Shown here: one piece after another, positions 7,211 through 14,183 of the stretch
Position numbering within the stretch: the first letter of the stretch is position 1
Layout: every line of letters begins with the position of its first letter
NCBI GenBank assembly: GCA_043740085.1
Contig: JAYUCY010000118.1
Coordinates: 1-16,773, forward strand
Direction: 5' to 3'
Length of the DNA: 16,773 nucleotides
From: UBA668 sp043740085
GTDB lineage: Bacteria > Actinomycetota > Acidimicrobiia > Acidimicrobiales > Ilumatobacteraceae
The notes under the pieces: model-generated
The model's database searches: none
Told to the model about the DNA's origin: nothing
Seen by the model: only the letters and a program-made list of their open reading frames with translations
Program-made: the position numbers and the translations under genes

Positions 7211-7975
7211 TCAGATCGGCCGAGTTCGTTGCGAGACGTGCCAGCCCATCACCAGACGCTGCGAGAGCGAGAGCAGCAGGAGGGCGATAGCGCCCAGGAT
7301 CGCCATCGAGAAGATGGCACCCCAGAGGGCGTCGCCCTCATTGAGCGCTGCCGCGCGCTTGCCGATTGCGCCCAGACCTTGGTTGGCGAAGTTGCCGCCC
7401 TCCACGAGGTAGCTGGCAATCAGCGCGAGCCCGACGTTGTAGCGAGCGGTCGTGAACAGCGAGGGAATGGCCGAGGGCAGCCGCAATCGCCAGAGCACTT
7501 CCCACCGAGAGGCGTCGACCGAAGCCAGCAGTTCACGAGCCGCGGGGTCGGCGCTGCGCATGCCATCGACGGTGGCGAAGGCGAAGGCCGGCATACAGAC
7601 CAACGCCACGATGAACACCGCCGGCCGCGTGCCGGAGCCCAGCCACAACACCACCGACGCGATGTAGGCGACGAACGGGGTGACCTGAAGCAATGTCAGG
7701 ACCGGCTGGGCTGCCTGCTCGGCGAATGCGGACGCGGCCATCGCCGAGCCAATCACGAGCGCCACCACCAGACCGATGAGTGAGCCGATGAGCGCGTGCT
7801 GTGCCGTCACCCAGGCAGCGCCGGCGTAGTCGCCGAAATGGTCCGCGAGGTACTCAACGATCCGAGAGGGCGCGCGCAGCACGAACGGCCGGACGTCGCC
7901 GAGTCGTACCGCGGCTTCCCACAGGGCAAGGAATCCAACGATGCCGACAAACGGAGCGAGCAGGCGCCGGCTCAC
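7211..7975 (-). CDS. ABC transporter permease (SsuC/TauC/ThiX-like)
   Basis: This is the inner-membrane component of the importer, 254 residues with about six hydrophobic segments (residues 5-22, 55-82, 92-114, 118-136, ~180-195, 218-240). The cytoplasmic coupling (EAA-type) loop is readable at about 145-172, ending in RLPSAIP, the consensus LP..P end. Family length is normal. The start is GTG at 7975, and its bases overlap the ATPase stop as GTGA (4 bp), so ATPase and permease are translationally coupled. A downstream ATG would remove the first membrane helix. The family supplies permeases for sulfonate, taurine, nitrate and thiamine-precursor importers and normally acts as a homodimer. Substrate is not determinable. 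Confidence 0.9.
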   Translation of the reverse strand: MSRRLLAPFVGIVGFLALWEAAVRLGDVRPFVLRAPSRIVEYLADHFGDYAGAAWVTAQHALIGSLIGLVVALVIGSAMAASAFAEQAAQPVLTLLQVTPFVAYIASVVLWLGSGTRPAVFIVALVCMPAFAFATVDGMRSADPAARELLASVDASRWEVLWRLRLPSAIPSLFTTARYNVGLALIASYLVEGGNFANQGLGAIGKRAAALNEGDALWGAIFSMAILGAIALLLLSLSQRLVMGWHVSQRTRPI

Positions 7976-8730
7976 GCCTGCATTCCTTGGTGCAGCGCAT
8001 GGCGAACAGCTGTGCAGAGCTCGACGAAACGCGGGTCGTCCTCCACGTCGGTGGCACGCGGGCGTGGCAGGTCGATATCAATGTCGGCAACGATGGCCGT
8101 AGGTCGCGGGCTGCTGACCAAGACCCGGTCGCTGAGCGCCACGGCCTCCGCAATGCTGTGCGTCACAAACAGCACCGTCACCCCGCGACCTTCGACCAGA
8201 CGATTCAGAATCGTGCGCATCTCGGAGCGCGTGATCTCATCCAGCGCAGCGAAGGGCTCGTCCATCACCAGCAGGGGGGCGCCGAGAGTGAGGGCACGGA
8301 CGAGCGCAACCCGCTGCTGCATTCCGCCGGAAAGCTCGTGGGGGTACGCATCAAGGAAGTCGCCGAGGCCAACCTCGTGGAGCAGGGGAGTGGGCTCGGT
8401 TGCCTCGGGCGGGTTCGCTCCGCGATTGACGTCGAGCAGCAGGCGAGCGTTCTCGTACACGGTGCGCCAGGGGAGGAGGCCGGGCTGCTGGGGCACCATC
8501 GCGACTCGCTTGTGCGAGCGCGCAGCACGAGGGCTGTCGCCATCAACAGTGATGCCGCCAGCCGTCGCCGGTTCCAGGCCTGCGATCACCCGGAGCAGCG
8601 TGGTCTTGCCGCACCCAGAGGGCCCGATCACACTGACGAAGGAGCCGCTACTGATATGGAGCGACAGTGCATCTACAATCGCCAGTTCGGCGAACGACTT
8701 GGTGAGGTCCCGCAGCTCGATCCGACTCAT
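7972..8730 (-). CDS. ABC transporter ATP-binding protein (SsuB/TauB-like)
   Basis: This is the cytoplasmic ATPase of the importer. From ATG 8730 it is 252 residues with a full ABC motif set: Walker A GPSGCGKT (36-43), Q-loop region VPQQPGLLPW (79-88), signature LSGGMQQR (133-140), Walker B LLVMDEP (153-159), D-loop AALD and H-loop His191 (FVTHSIAEA). The frame is open upstream to 8832. The extra 34 residues are rejected because the family begins with MSRIELRDLTKSF, and a -10-like box sits 8 nt before this ATG. It is the first gene of the minus-strand cassette, divergent from rpsO, and overlaps the permease start by 4 bp. Confidence 0.93.
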   Translation of the reverse strand: MSRIELRDLTKSFAELAIVDALSLHISSGSFVSVIGPSGCGKTTLLRVIAGLEPATAGGITVDGDSPRAARSHKRVAMVPQQPGLLPWRTVYENARLLLDVNRGANPPEATEPTPLLHEVGLGDFLDAYPHELSGGMQQRVALVRALTLGAPLLVMDEPFAALDEITRSEMRTILNRLVEGRGVTVLFVTHSIAEAVALSDRVLVSSPRPTAIVADIDIDLPRPRATDVEDDPRFVELCTAVRHALHQGMQA

Positions 8731-8738
8731 CCACGCCG

Positions 8739-8744
8739 AGTGTA
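8739..8744 (-). promoter_or_regulatory. Candidate -10 box for the ABC cassette
   Basis: On the minus strand TACACT (8744 to 8739) ends 8 nt before the ATPase ATG, so the cassette's first gene may be leaderless. A TTGGTC upstream is too close (12 bp) to be an ideal -35. The box is about 70 bp from the divergent rpsO promoter, leaving room for a shared regulator. Confidence 0.35.
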
Positions 8745-8793
8745 GGGATGTGATCGGACCAAGTCGTGCCTTCACGTACCGTGCCGGTTGGGG

Positions 8794-8820
8794 TTGATCT
8801 GCAGGAGTCGCCGCTAGCAT
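8794..8820 (+). promoter_or_regulatory. Candidate rpsO promoter
   Basis: TTGATC (8794-8799) and TAGCAT (8815-8820) are 15 bp apart. Transcription would begin near 8827 and leave a leader of about 75 nt before the rpsO ATG. Confidence 0.4.
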
Positions 8821-8826
8821 TGTGGC

Positions 8827-8902
8827 GTCCATTGGGGCTCAACCTCTGATGCGATGCCAGTGGCTCACCCGCCACGGCGACCTCCTTCTGGAAGGCAATC
8901 TC
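8827..8902 (+). promoter_or_regulatory. rpsO leader with SD-region hairpins
   Basis: GTGGC (8860-8864) pairs with GCCAC (8871-8875). The sequence from CCTCC at 8881 to the Shine-Dalgarno GGAAGG (8890-8895) is self-complementary enough to occlude the ribosome site. In several bacterial phyla S15 represses its own mRNA by binding leader structure; a similar role here is inference. No match to a specific known S15-leader family could be made by eye. Confidence 0.3.
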
Positions 8903-9157
8903 ATGGCAGATCAAGACATCATCAACAAGCACAAGCTCCACGAGGGCGACACCGGCTCGCCCGAGGTGCAGATTGCGTTGCTCACCGGCCGCATCAACCA
9001 CCTCACCGGTCACTTCAAGACCCACAAGAAAGACCACCACAGCCGTCGTGGGCTGCTGAAGCTGGTCGGTCAGCGCCGCCGCATGCTGGATTACGTGAAG
9101 GGCATCGACGTCGAGCGCTACCGCGCCATCGTCGCCGCCAACGGCCTGCGCCGCTAA
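8903..9157 (+). CDS. rpsO: 30S ribosomal protein S15
   Basis: S15 is a primary binder of the central domain of 16S rRNA and contributes to an intersubunit bridge. The 84-residue product has the signature GDTGSPEVQIALLTGRINHL, then THKKDHHSRRGLLKLVGQRRRML and the C-terminal GLRR. It is slightly shorter than the usual 88-89 residues. ATG 8903 is chosen because GGAAGG lies 7 nt upstream and the family starts here. A GTG at 8822 in the same frame would add 27 unrelated residues. It sits upstream of pnp in the order conserved across bacteria. Confidence 0.97.
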   Translation: MADQDIINKHKLHEGDTGSPEVQIALLTGRINHLTGHFKTHKKDHHSRRGLLKLVGQRRRMLDYVKGIDVERYRAIVAANGLRR

Positions 9158-9171
9158 GCGTTCGTCAGTCA

Positions 9172-9192
9172 CGCGCCAGTTCTGCCGGCGCG
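9172..9192 (+). terminator. Hairpin after rpsO
   Basis: CGCGCC (9172-9177) and GGCGCG (9187-9192) form a 6-bp GC stem with a 9-nt loop, 14 nt after the rpsO stop. There is no U-tract, so it may be a weak terminator or a 3'-end stabiliser rather than a strong intrinsic terminator. Confidence 0.4.
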
Positions 9193-9215
9193 CTCATCCG
9201 CCGGTTATCCCCAGG

Positions 9216-9244
9216 TTGCTGGTAGTCTCGACCTGACATATACA
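9216..9244 (+). promoter_or_regulatory. Candidate pnp promoter
   Basis: TTGCTG (9216-9221) and TATACA (9239-9244) with a 17-bp spacer make the best sigma-70-like promoter in the window. It would start transcription near 9251 and give pnp a leader of about 144 nt. The A/T-rich -10 stands out in this GC-rich DNA. Confidence 0.6.
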
Positions 9245-9250
9245 CCGAGC

Positions 9251-9394
9251 GGAACACTTGGATCGGTTGTCAGTCGTGAGTGCCGAGTTCACCTCATTGT
9301 TCGAGGTTTGCAGCATCGACATTCCCGACTGGGAACCGGCCTCCGCTCCAAATACCCACGCGACATTTGCGCGTGAGGTCGAAAGGAGCTCGCT
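9251..9394 (+). promoter_or_regulatory. pnp 5' leader with two hairpins
   Basis: TTCCC/GGGAA (9322-9326 with 9331-9335, 4-nt loop) and CACGCG/CGCGTG (9357-9362 with 9370-9375, 7-nt loop) precede the Shine-Dalgarno AAAGGAG (ending 9388). In E. coli, PNPase controls its own leader after RNase III cleavage; an analogous role for this structured leader is inference. No convincing leader peptide was found. Confidence 0.35.
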
Positions 9395-11899
9395 ATGGCT
9401 GACGCCATCCGAGTATCAGGTGCCGTTTCCGGTACCGAAAAGACCCTGTCGTTCGAGACAGGCAAGCTGGCTCAGCAGAGCCAGGGAGCTGTCCTTGCAA
9501 CGATGGGTGGCACCACTGTGTTGGCCACCGCCAACGCTGCCAAGGACGTGAAACCGGGCATGGATTTCTTCCCGCTCACGATCGACGTGGAAGAGCGTGC
9601 TTACGCCGCCGGCAAGATCCCGGGTTCGTTCTTCCGTCGTGAAGGTCGCCCCACCGAGGACGCAATCCTCACCTGTCGGCTCACCGATCGCCCGTTGCGC
9701 CCCGCCTTCCCGGACGGTTTTCGCAACGAGACGCAGGTTGTGCTCACCATCCTCGGCGCCGACATGGCCAACCCGCACGACGTGCTGGCCATCAACGCCG
9801 CTTCCGCCTCGCTGATGATCAGTGGCATCCCGTTTGACGGCCCCATCGGTGCCGTGCGTGTTGCTCACACTCAGACCGGCGAGTGGATTCCCCACCCCAC
9901 CTATGAAGAGGGTGCAGCAAGCACCTTCGAGCTGGTTGTGGCCGGCCGCGTGCTGGACAACGGCGACGTTGCCATCATGATGGTCGAGGCCGGTGGCACC
10001 ACCGACAGCTTCAAGTACTACGCCAATGGCGCTCCGAAGGTCGATGAGTCGGCTCTCGCTCGTGGCCTCGACGCCAGCAAAATCTGGATCAAGGAGAGCA
10101 TTGCGCTGCAGCGCCAGCTCGTTGCCAGCGTCGTTGCCACCAAGGGCCCGATCGTGCCGATGGCCTACACGGTCACTGCGGACTACACGCCGGAAATCTT
10201 TGCCGCTGTCGAGCGCATCTGCACCGAAGCCCTCAAGCCTGCCGTTGCCATCGCTGGCAAGGCCGAGCGCAACGCCGCCACCGACGCCGCCGCAGCCGAC
10301 GCGCTCGCCCAGCTGTGTGGCGAAGGCGCCGAGTTCGCCGGTCAGGAAAAGGCAGTCAAGGAAGCAGTTCGCAGCCTCACCAAGAAGCTGGTGCGCAAGC
10401 GCATCGTCGACGAGGGCCTGCGCATCGACGGCCGCGGCCCGCGCGACCTGCGCCCGCTCAGCAGCGAAGTGGGCGTGCTGCCCACTGCTCACGGCACCGG
10501 CCTGTTCCAGCGTGGCGAGACCCAGGTGATGAACGTACTCACCATGGCGATGCCGCGTATGAACCAGCTGCTCGACACGCTGGGCCCGGAGACGCACAAG
10601 TACTTCCTGTTCCACTACAACATGGCCCCGTGGGCCAACGGTGAGACCGGCCGCGTGGGTTCGCCCAAGCGCCGCGAGATCGGCCACGGTGCGCTCGCCG
10701 CCCGTGCCCTGCTGCCGGTGCTGCCGGGCCTCGACGAGTTCAGCTACACGCTGCGCCTGGTGGCCGAAGTGTTGGCCTCCAACGGCTCCACCAGCATGGC
10801 CTCGGTCTGCTCGGGCTCGTTGGCCCTCATGGACGCCGGTGTGCCGATCAAGGCTCCCGTGGCCGGTATCGCCATGGGTCTTGTGTACGCCGAAGGAAAG
10901 TACACCACCCTCACCGACATCCTCGGTGCTGAGGATGCGTTCGGCGACATGGACTTCAAGGTGGCCGGTACTGCCGACGCCATCACCGCGCTGCAGCTCG
11001 ACACCAAGATCGAAGGCATCCCCGCCGACGTCTTGACCGCCGCGCTCGAGCAGGCAAAGGAAGCCCGCCTGGCCATCCTCGACAACATGAACGCATGCCT
11101 CTCGGCCCCGCGTGCCGAGGTTGCGGCCACGGCCCCGAAGATCACCACTATCTTCATCCCGATGGACAAGATCGGTGAGGTCATCGGGCCCAAGGGCAAG
11201 GTCATCAACACCATCCAGCAAGAGACCGGCGCCGACATCGCCGTCGACGACGACGGTGCCCAAGGCATCGTCACCATCGGCGCCGTCGAGGCGTGGCGCA
11301 TGGAAGAGGCCAAGGCCCGCATCCAGGCCATCGTCTCGCCGCCGCTGGCCGAGGTTGGCACCAGCTACCAGGGTCGCGTCGTGAACATCACCAAGTTCGG
11401 TGCGTTCATCAACATCCTCCCCGGCCGCGACGGCCTCGTGCACATCAGCAAGCTCGGCAAGGGCAAGCGCATCAACAACGTTGAAGACGTGCTTACCCTG
11501 GGCCAGGAGATTGAGGTCATCGTCGAGGACGTCGACGAAAAGGGCAAGGTCAGCCTGACCCCCGGCGAGTCGTGGGACCCCGTGATCCCGGAAGGCGCAG
11601 CCTCCTCGGGCGGCGGCGACCGTGACCGTGGCGACCGCTCGGATCGTGGCGACCGTAATGACCGTGGTGGCGATCGCGATCGTGGCCCTCGCCGCGAGCG
11701 TTCGTCGGCCCCCGTGTCAGCCGCCGCGCCCACCACAGATGGCGTTGCCGTGTCGTTCGACGACGCGTTCGACGCTGAGCTGGCGGGCGACCTTGGCGAC
11801 CTCGGCCCCGGTGGGGAAGCTGGCGGCAACGCTGGCGGTGGCAACAACCGTGACCGTAACGACAGCGGCGGCGATCGTGGCCGTCGTCGTCACCGCTGA
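9395..11899 (+). CDS. pnp: Polyribonucleotide nucleotidyltransferase (PNPase)
   Basis: PNPase degrades RNA 3' to 5' phosphorolytically as a ring-shaped trimer, and can also add tails. The 834-residue product has a first RNase PH domain (~1-230), an all-alpha linker and a catalytic second RNase PH domain (~340-560). GAEDAFGDMDFK carries D514, D520 and K522 in the positions of the E. coli metal-binding residues D486, D492 and K494. A KH domain follows from ~580 with the GPKG loop, then an S1 domain at ~652-720 (GRVVNITKFGAFINILPGRDG). The final ~110 residues are a Gly/Asp/Arg-rich disordered tail, making it longer than typical ~700-750-residue homologues. ATG 9395 has AAAGGAG upstream. The stop is 27 bp before the M16 protease start, suggesting co-transcription. 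Confidence 0.97.
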   Translation: MADAIRVSGAVSGTEKTLSFETGKLAQQSQGAVLATMGGTTVLATANAAKDVKPGMDFFPLTIDVEERAYAAGKIPGSFFRREGRPTEDAILTCRLTDRPLRPAFPDGFRNETQVVLTILGADMANPHDVLAINAASASLMISGIPFDGPIGAVRVAHTQTGEWIPHPTYEEGAASTFELVVAGRVLDNGDVAIMMVEAGGTTDSFKYYANGAPKVDESALARGLDASKIWIKESIALQRQLVASVVATKGPIVPMAYTVTADYTPEIFAAVERICTEALKPAVAIAGKAERNAATDAAAADALAQLCGEGAEFAGQEKAVKEAVRSLTKKLVRKRIVDEGLRIDGRGPRDLRPLSSEVGVLPTAHGTGLFQRGETQVMNVLTMAMPRMNQLLDTLGPETHKYFLFHYNMAPWANGETGRVGSPKRREIGHGALAARALLPVLPGLDEFSYTLRLVAEVLASNGSTSMASVCSGSLALMDAGVPIKAPVAGIAMGLVYAEGKYTTLTDILGAEDAFGDMDFKVAGTADAITALQLDTKIEGIPADVLTAALEQAKEARLAILDNMNACLSAPRAEVAATAPKITTIFIPMDKIGEVIGPKGKVINTIQQETGADIAVDDDGAQGIVTIGAVEAWRMEEAKARIQAIVSPPLAEVGTSYQGRVVNITKFGAFINILPGRDGLVHISKLGKGKRINNVEDVLTLGQEIEVIVEDVDEKGKVSLTPGESWDPVIPEGAASSGGGDRDRGDRSDRGDRNDRGGDRDRGPRRERSSAPVSAAAPTTDGVAVSFDDAFDAELAGDLGDLGPGGEAGGNAGGGNNRDRNDSGGDRGRRRHR
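11611..11694 (+). repeat. Asp-Arg-Gly repeat in the pnp tail
   Basis: Degenerate tandem units of about 9-12 bp (GACCGTGGC / GATCGTGGC type) encode repeated DRG, DRGD and DRN tripeptides in the C-terminal tail of PNPase. This is a coding repeat; tails of this type often bind RNA or ribonuclease partners. Confidence 0.65.
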
Positions 11900-11926
11900 T
11901 CAGTCGATTCGTCGATAGGTCAAGCG

Positions 11927-13153
11927 TTGACAGATCTCCGGATCACACAACTTGATTCAGGCCTGACGGTGGCCACCGAACGCGTGCCTGGCGCGCTGTC
12001 GGTGGCCACCGGGGTCTGGGTCGGCGTTGGCTCGCGCGACGAACCCGATGCACTCAGCGGTGTCAGTCACTTCCTTGAACACCTTTTGTTCAAAGGCACC
12101 GACACCCGAAGTGCGCAGGAGCTGGCACGTGGCGTAGATCGCCGTGGCGGCGACTTCAACGCGTTCACATCCAAGGAGTACACCGCGTATTACTGTCGCT
12201 TGCCAGCACGGCATGCCTCGTTCTGCATCGAACTGCTGGGCGACGTGCTCACGCGGCCGGCGCTGCGCGATGACGACGTGCACGGCGAGTGTCAGGTCAT
12301 TCTCGAAGAACTGGCGATGGACGACGACTCGCCCGACGATGTCGCGCATCGTCGTTTCTCTGCGGCTCTCTTCGAAGGCCACGCACTCGGACGCGACCCT
12401 GCCGGTGATCGCGAGCACGTGCTCGCCATCGCGCCCGACGACGTTCGCTCCTTCTTCGCCGAGCACTACCGTGCCGGGGCCATGATCGTCACGGCCGCTG
12501 GCCCGCTCGCGCACGACGAGATGCTGGCGGAGATCGAGCGCTGTTTCGCTGGTGTCAGCACCGGCGGCTCGCGACCGGTGCGTACCGGCCCCGACGCACA
12601 GGGTGCGGGCGACGCAATTGACGACGACAGCGAGCAGGTTCACATCGTCATCGGTGGTCGCTCGCTGGCCCGCAACGACCCGCGCCGCGAGGCACTCGAT
12701 GTGGTCAATCACGTGTTCGGCGGCGGGCTTTCCAGCCGGCTCTTCGAAGAGATCCGCGAGAGTCGAGGCCTGGCGTACGCCGTGTATTCCGGCGTCAGCA
12801 GCTACAGCGATGCGGGCGTGTTCCAGATGTACGCGGGTACGCAGCCCGAGCATGCTGATGAAGTCCGGGGACTGATGATGACCGAGCTCCACAAGCTGGT
12901 GGCCGATGGCATCACCGATGAGGAACTGGAAGTTGCCGTCGGCTATCTGACCGGCGCCTTCGAGTTGGGCCTGGAAGACACCGGTGCCCGTATGGCACGC
13001 AACGGCGGCCTGTTGCTCACCAGCGGCACCGTGCGCCCCATCGACCAACAGGTGGCCCGGTGGGCAGCCGTTGATCAGTCGGCAGTGAACGACGTCATTC
13101 GCGACGTTCTGACCGCCGACCAAATCGTCGTCACCGTCGGCCCTGCCGCCTAA
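11927..13153 (+). CDS. M16 family zinc metallopeptidase (processing-peptidase-like)
   Basis: This is a 408-residue cytoplasmic-type peptidase of the pitrilysin/M16 family, related to mitochondrial processing peptidase beta and Bacillus YmxG/MlpA. The inverted zinc motif HFLEH is at residues 48-52. The distal Glu lies about 70-76 residues later in the ECQVILEEL segment (121-129), so the active site appears complete. The second, inactive half carries the usual SRGLAYAVYSG region. The start is TTG at 11927, with AGG seven bases upstream; no ATG or GTG better fits the conserved opening ITQLDSGLTVATE. Location directly after pnp is conserved in Actinobacteria and Firmicutes. Its physiological substrate in bacteria is generally uncertain. 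Confidence 0.92.
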   Translation: MTDLRITQLDSGLTVATERVPGALSVATGVWVGVGSRDEPDALSGVSHFLEHLLFKGTDTRSAQELARGVDRRGGDFNAFTSKEYTAYYCRLPARHASFCIELLGDVLTRPALRDDDVHGECQVILEELAMDDDSPDDVAHRRFSAALFEGHALGRDPAGDREHVLAIAPDDVRSFFAEHYRAGAMIVTAAGPLAHDEMLAEIERCFAGVSTGGSRPVRTGPDAQGAGDAIDDDSEQVHIVIGGRSLARNDPRREALDVVNHVFGGGLSSRLFEEIRESRGLAYAVYSGVSSYSDAGVFQMYAGTQPEHADEVRGLMMTELHKLVADGITDEELEVAVGYLTGAFELGLEDTGARMARNGGLLLTSGTVRPIDQQVARWAAVDQSAVNDVIRDVLTADQIVVTVGPAA

Positions 13154-13166
13154 CTCCCTGCCCACA

Positions 13167-13182
13167 CGGCGATCCCTCGCCG
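13167..13182 (+). terminator. Hairpin after the M16 protease gene
   Basis: CGGCGA TCCC TCGCCG forms a 6-bp stem with a 4-nt loop, 14 nt after the protease stop. It is followed by AATTGT but no long U-run, so it is a plausible but weak terminator for the rpsO-pnp-protease transcript. Confidence 0.45.
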
Positions 13183-13190
13183 AATTGTCC

Positions 13191-13242
13191 AACCTGTCGC
13201 GCTCGTGACCACCATTCTTGGTGGTCACACCCGCGACAGGTT
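13191..13242. repeat. Long palindromic repeat, copy 1
   Basis: An 11-bp perfect outer stem, AACCTGTCGCG (13191-13201) with CGCGACAGGTT (13232-13242), encloses a 10-bp perfect inner stem, GTGACCACCA (13205-13214) with TGGTGGTCAC (13219-13228), and a TTCT loop. Only a 3x3 internal loop interrupts the stem. A degenerate second copy begins 77 bp downstream. With no T-tract this is not a classical terminator; it looks like a dispersed palindromic element (REP/MITE-like) or a two-sided protein-binding site. Confidence 0.9.
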
Positions 13243-13267
13243 GCCGAGCAGCGCGCGGGTTGCCTCG

Positions 13268-13319
13268 AACCTGTCGCGTGCCTGACCACCCTCTTTGATG
13301 GTCGCACCCGCGACTGGTT
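13268..13319. repeat. Long palindromic repeat, copy 2 (degenerate)
   Basis: AACCTGTCGCG (13268-13278) is identical to copy 1; its partner CGCGACTGGTT (13309-13319) pairs with one mismatch. The inner stem is reduced to GACCA/TGGTC (13284-13288 with 13299-13303), while total length is kept at 52 bp. A further hairpin, TCGCCG/CGGCGA (13319-13324 with 13331-13336), follows directly. Copies 1 and 2 are clearly related and in the same orientation. Confidence 0.85.
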
Positions 13320-13359
13320 CGCCGGACTTGCGGCGAATGGAACGGCAGGAGCGAGCGGC

Positions 13360-13365
13360 TACGTT
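13360..13365 (+). promoter_or_regulatory. Candidate -10 box for dapB
   Basis: TACGTT ends 7 nt before the ATG at 13373, and no Shine-Dalgarno sits at the right distance, suggesting a leaderless transcript. No good -35 was found. Confidence 0.38.
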
Positions 13366-13372
13366 CGTTGGC

Positions 13373-14143
13373 ATGACTGTGATTCGCGTGGGTGTGGTTG
13401 GAGCCGGAGGGCGCATGGGCGCGTTGGTGTGCCAGTCGGTTGCGGCCGACCCGGCGCTCGAGCTCGTAGCCGCCGTCGATCCGAATGCGGTCGGCCAGGT
13501 TCGCAGTGGCGTCGAGATTCACGGCGAGTTGCGGGCACTCGCCGATGCGCAGACTCAAGTCGTTGTCGATTTCACGGTGGCGGCAGCGTCGCGAACGACG
13601 GTGCCGTGGTTGGCAATGCACGGCATCCACGCGGTCGTCGGCACCACCGGCCTCAATGACGACGACTTGGCTGCGTTCCGCACGGCCTTCAGCGGTAGTA
13701 ACTGCATTGTGGCCAGCAACTACGCGATCAGCGCAGTGCTGATGATGCGCTTCGCCGAACTGGCAGCGCCGTACTTCGACACCGCCGAGATTATCGAGCT
13801 GCACCACGACGCGAAGGTCGACGCGCCCTCAGGCACCGCGGTCACAACCGCCATGCGGATGGCCGCCGCCAGTAGCGAGTGGGCGCCGGACCCAACGCAA
13901 CACGAGGTCTATCCGGGTGCCCGCGGCGGCGTCGGGCCGGGTGGCATTCATGTGCACGCCGTGCGGATGCGCGGCATGGTTGCCCACCAAGAAGTGATCC
14001 TCGGAGCGCAAGGACAGTCGCTCACCATCCGGCAGGACAGCTATGACCGCGACAGCTTCATGCCGGGCGTGCTCCTCGCGTGCAAGAAGATCGCCGACCA
14101 CCGGGGTCTGACGATCGGCCTGGACACGTTTCTCGGCGTGTAG
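13373..14143 (+). CDS. dapB: 4-hydroxy-tetrahydrodipicolinate reductase
   Basis: DapB reduces the dihydrodipicolinate-pathway intermediate with NAD(P)H on the route to meso-diaminopimelate and lysine, feeding peptidoglycan synthesis. The 256-residue product opens with the Rossmann motif VGVVGAGGRMG. It has DFTVAAAS, VGTTGLNDDDL, the SNYAISAVL loop and the catalytic block ELHHDAKVDAPSGTA, with H144 and K148 in the positions of E. coli H159 and K163. Length is typical. ATG 13373 is chosen over in-frame upstream codons from 13295 because the fold starts here and the upstream bases form the palindromic repeat. It follows the M16 protease gene as in many Actinobacteria, but across a 219-bp spacer and with its own -10-like box. 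Confidence 0.95.
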   Translation: MTVIRVGVVGAGGRMGALVCQSVAADPALELVAAVDPNAVGQVRSGVEIHGELRALADAQTQVVVDFTVAAASRTTVPWLAMHGIHAVVGTTGLNDDDLAAFRTAFSGSNCIVASNYAISAVLMMRFAELAAPYFDTAEIIELHHDAKVDAPSGTAVTTAMRMAAASSEWAPDPTQHEVYPGARGGVGPGGIHVHAVRMRGMVAHQEVILGAQGQSLTIRQDSYDRDSFMPGVLLACKKIADHRGLTIGLDTFLGV

Positions 14144-14183
14144 CCATGGCCAGGTTGCTACCACGGCTCGCGGGAACTGCGGT

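Noticed and set aside
6368..7783. 471-codon plus-strand frame over the mutase-VOC and permease genes
   Set aside because: Antisense to two genes with clear motifs; its composition (Arg/His/Gly/Asp-rich) is that of a shadow frame.
8731..8832. N-terminal extension of the ABC ATPase to an in-frame ATG at 8832
   Set aside because: The extra residues match no ABC ATPase and would cover the promoter region shared with rpsO.
8822..8902. Extended S15 start at GTG 8822
   Set aside because: S15 proteins begin near MADQDIINKHK; the internal ATG at 8903 has a good Shine-Dalgarno.
9258..9551. Leader reading frame from TTG 9258 running into pnp in another frame
   Set aside because: No Shine-Dalgarno, rare start, no recognisable product, and most of it overlaps pnp.
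9416..11443. 675-codon open frame on the minus strand antisense to pnp
   Set aside because: It is the shadow of a GC-rich coding frame; the product is His/Gly/Val-rich without recognisable domains, while the plus strand encodes a complete PNPase.
13154..13372. CRISPR array formed by the repeated palindromes
   Set aside because: Only two copies, long internal palindromes, a decayed second copy and no spacer regularity or cas genes.
11957..13807. 616-codon minus-strand frame across the M16 gene, palindromes and dapB
   Set aside because: Antisense to two confidently identified genes and their spacer, with low-complexity content and no family resemblance.
14140..14161. GTAGC/GCTAC hairpin between dapB and the converging membrane protein gene
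   Set aside because: Only five base pairs with a 12-nt loop, overlapping the dapB stop and lacking a T-tract; not enough to call a terminator.
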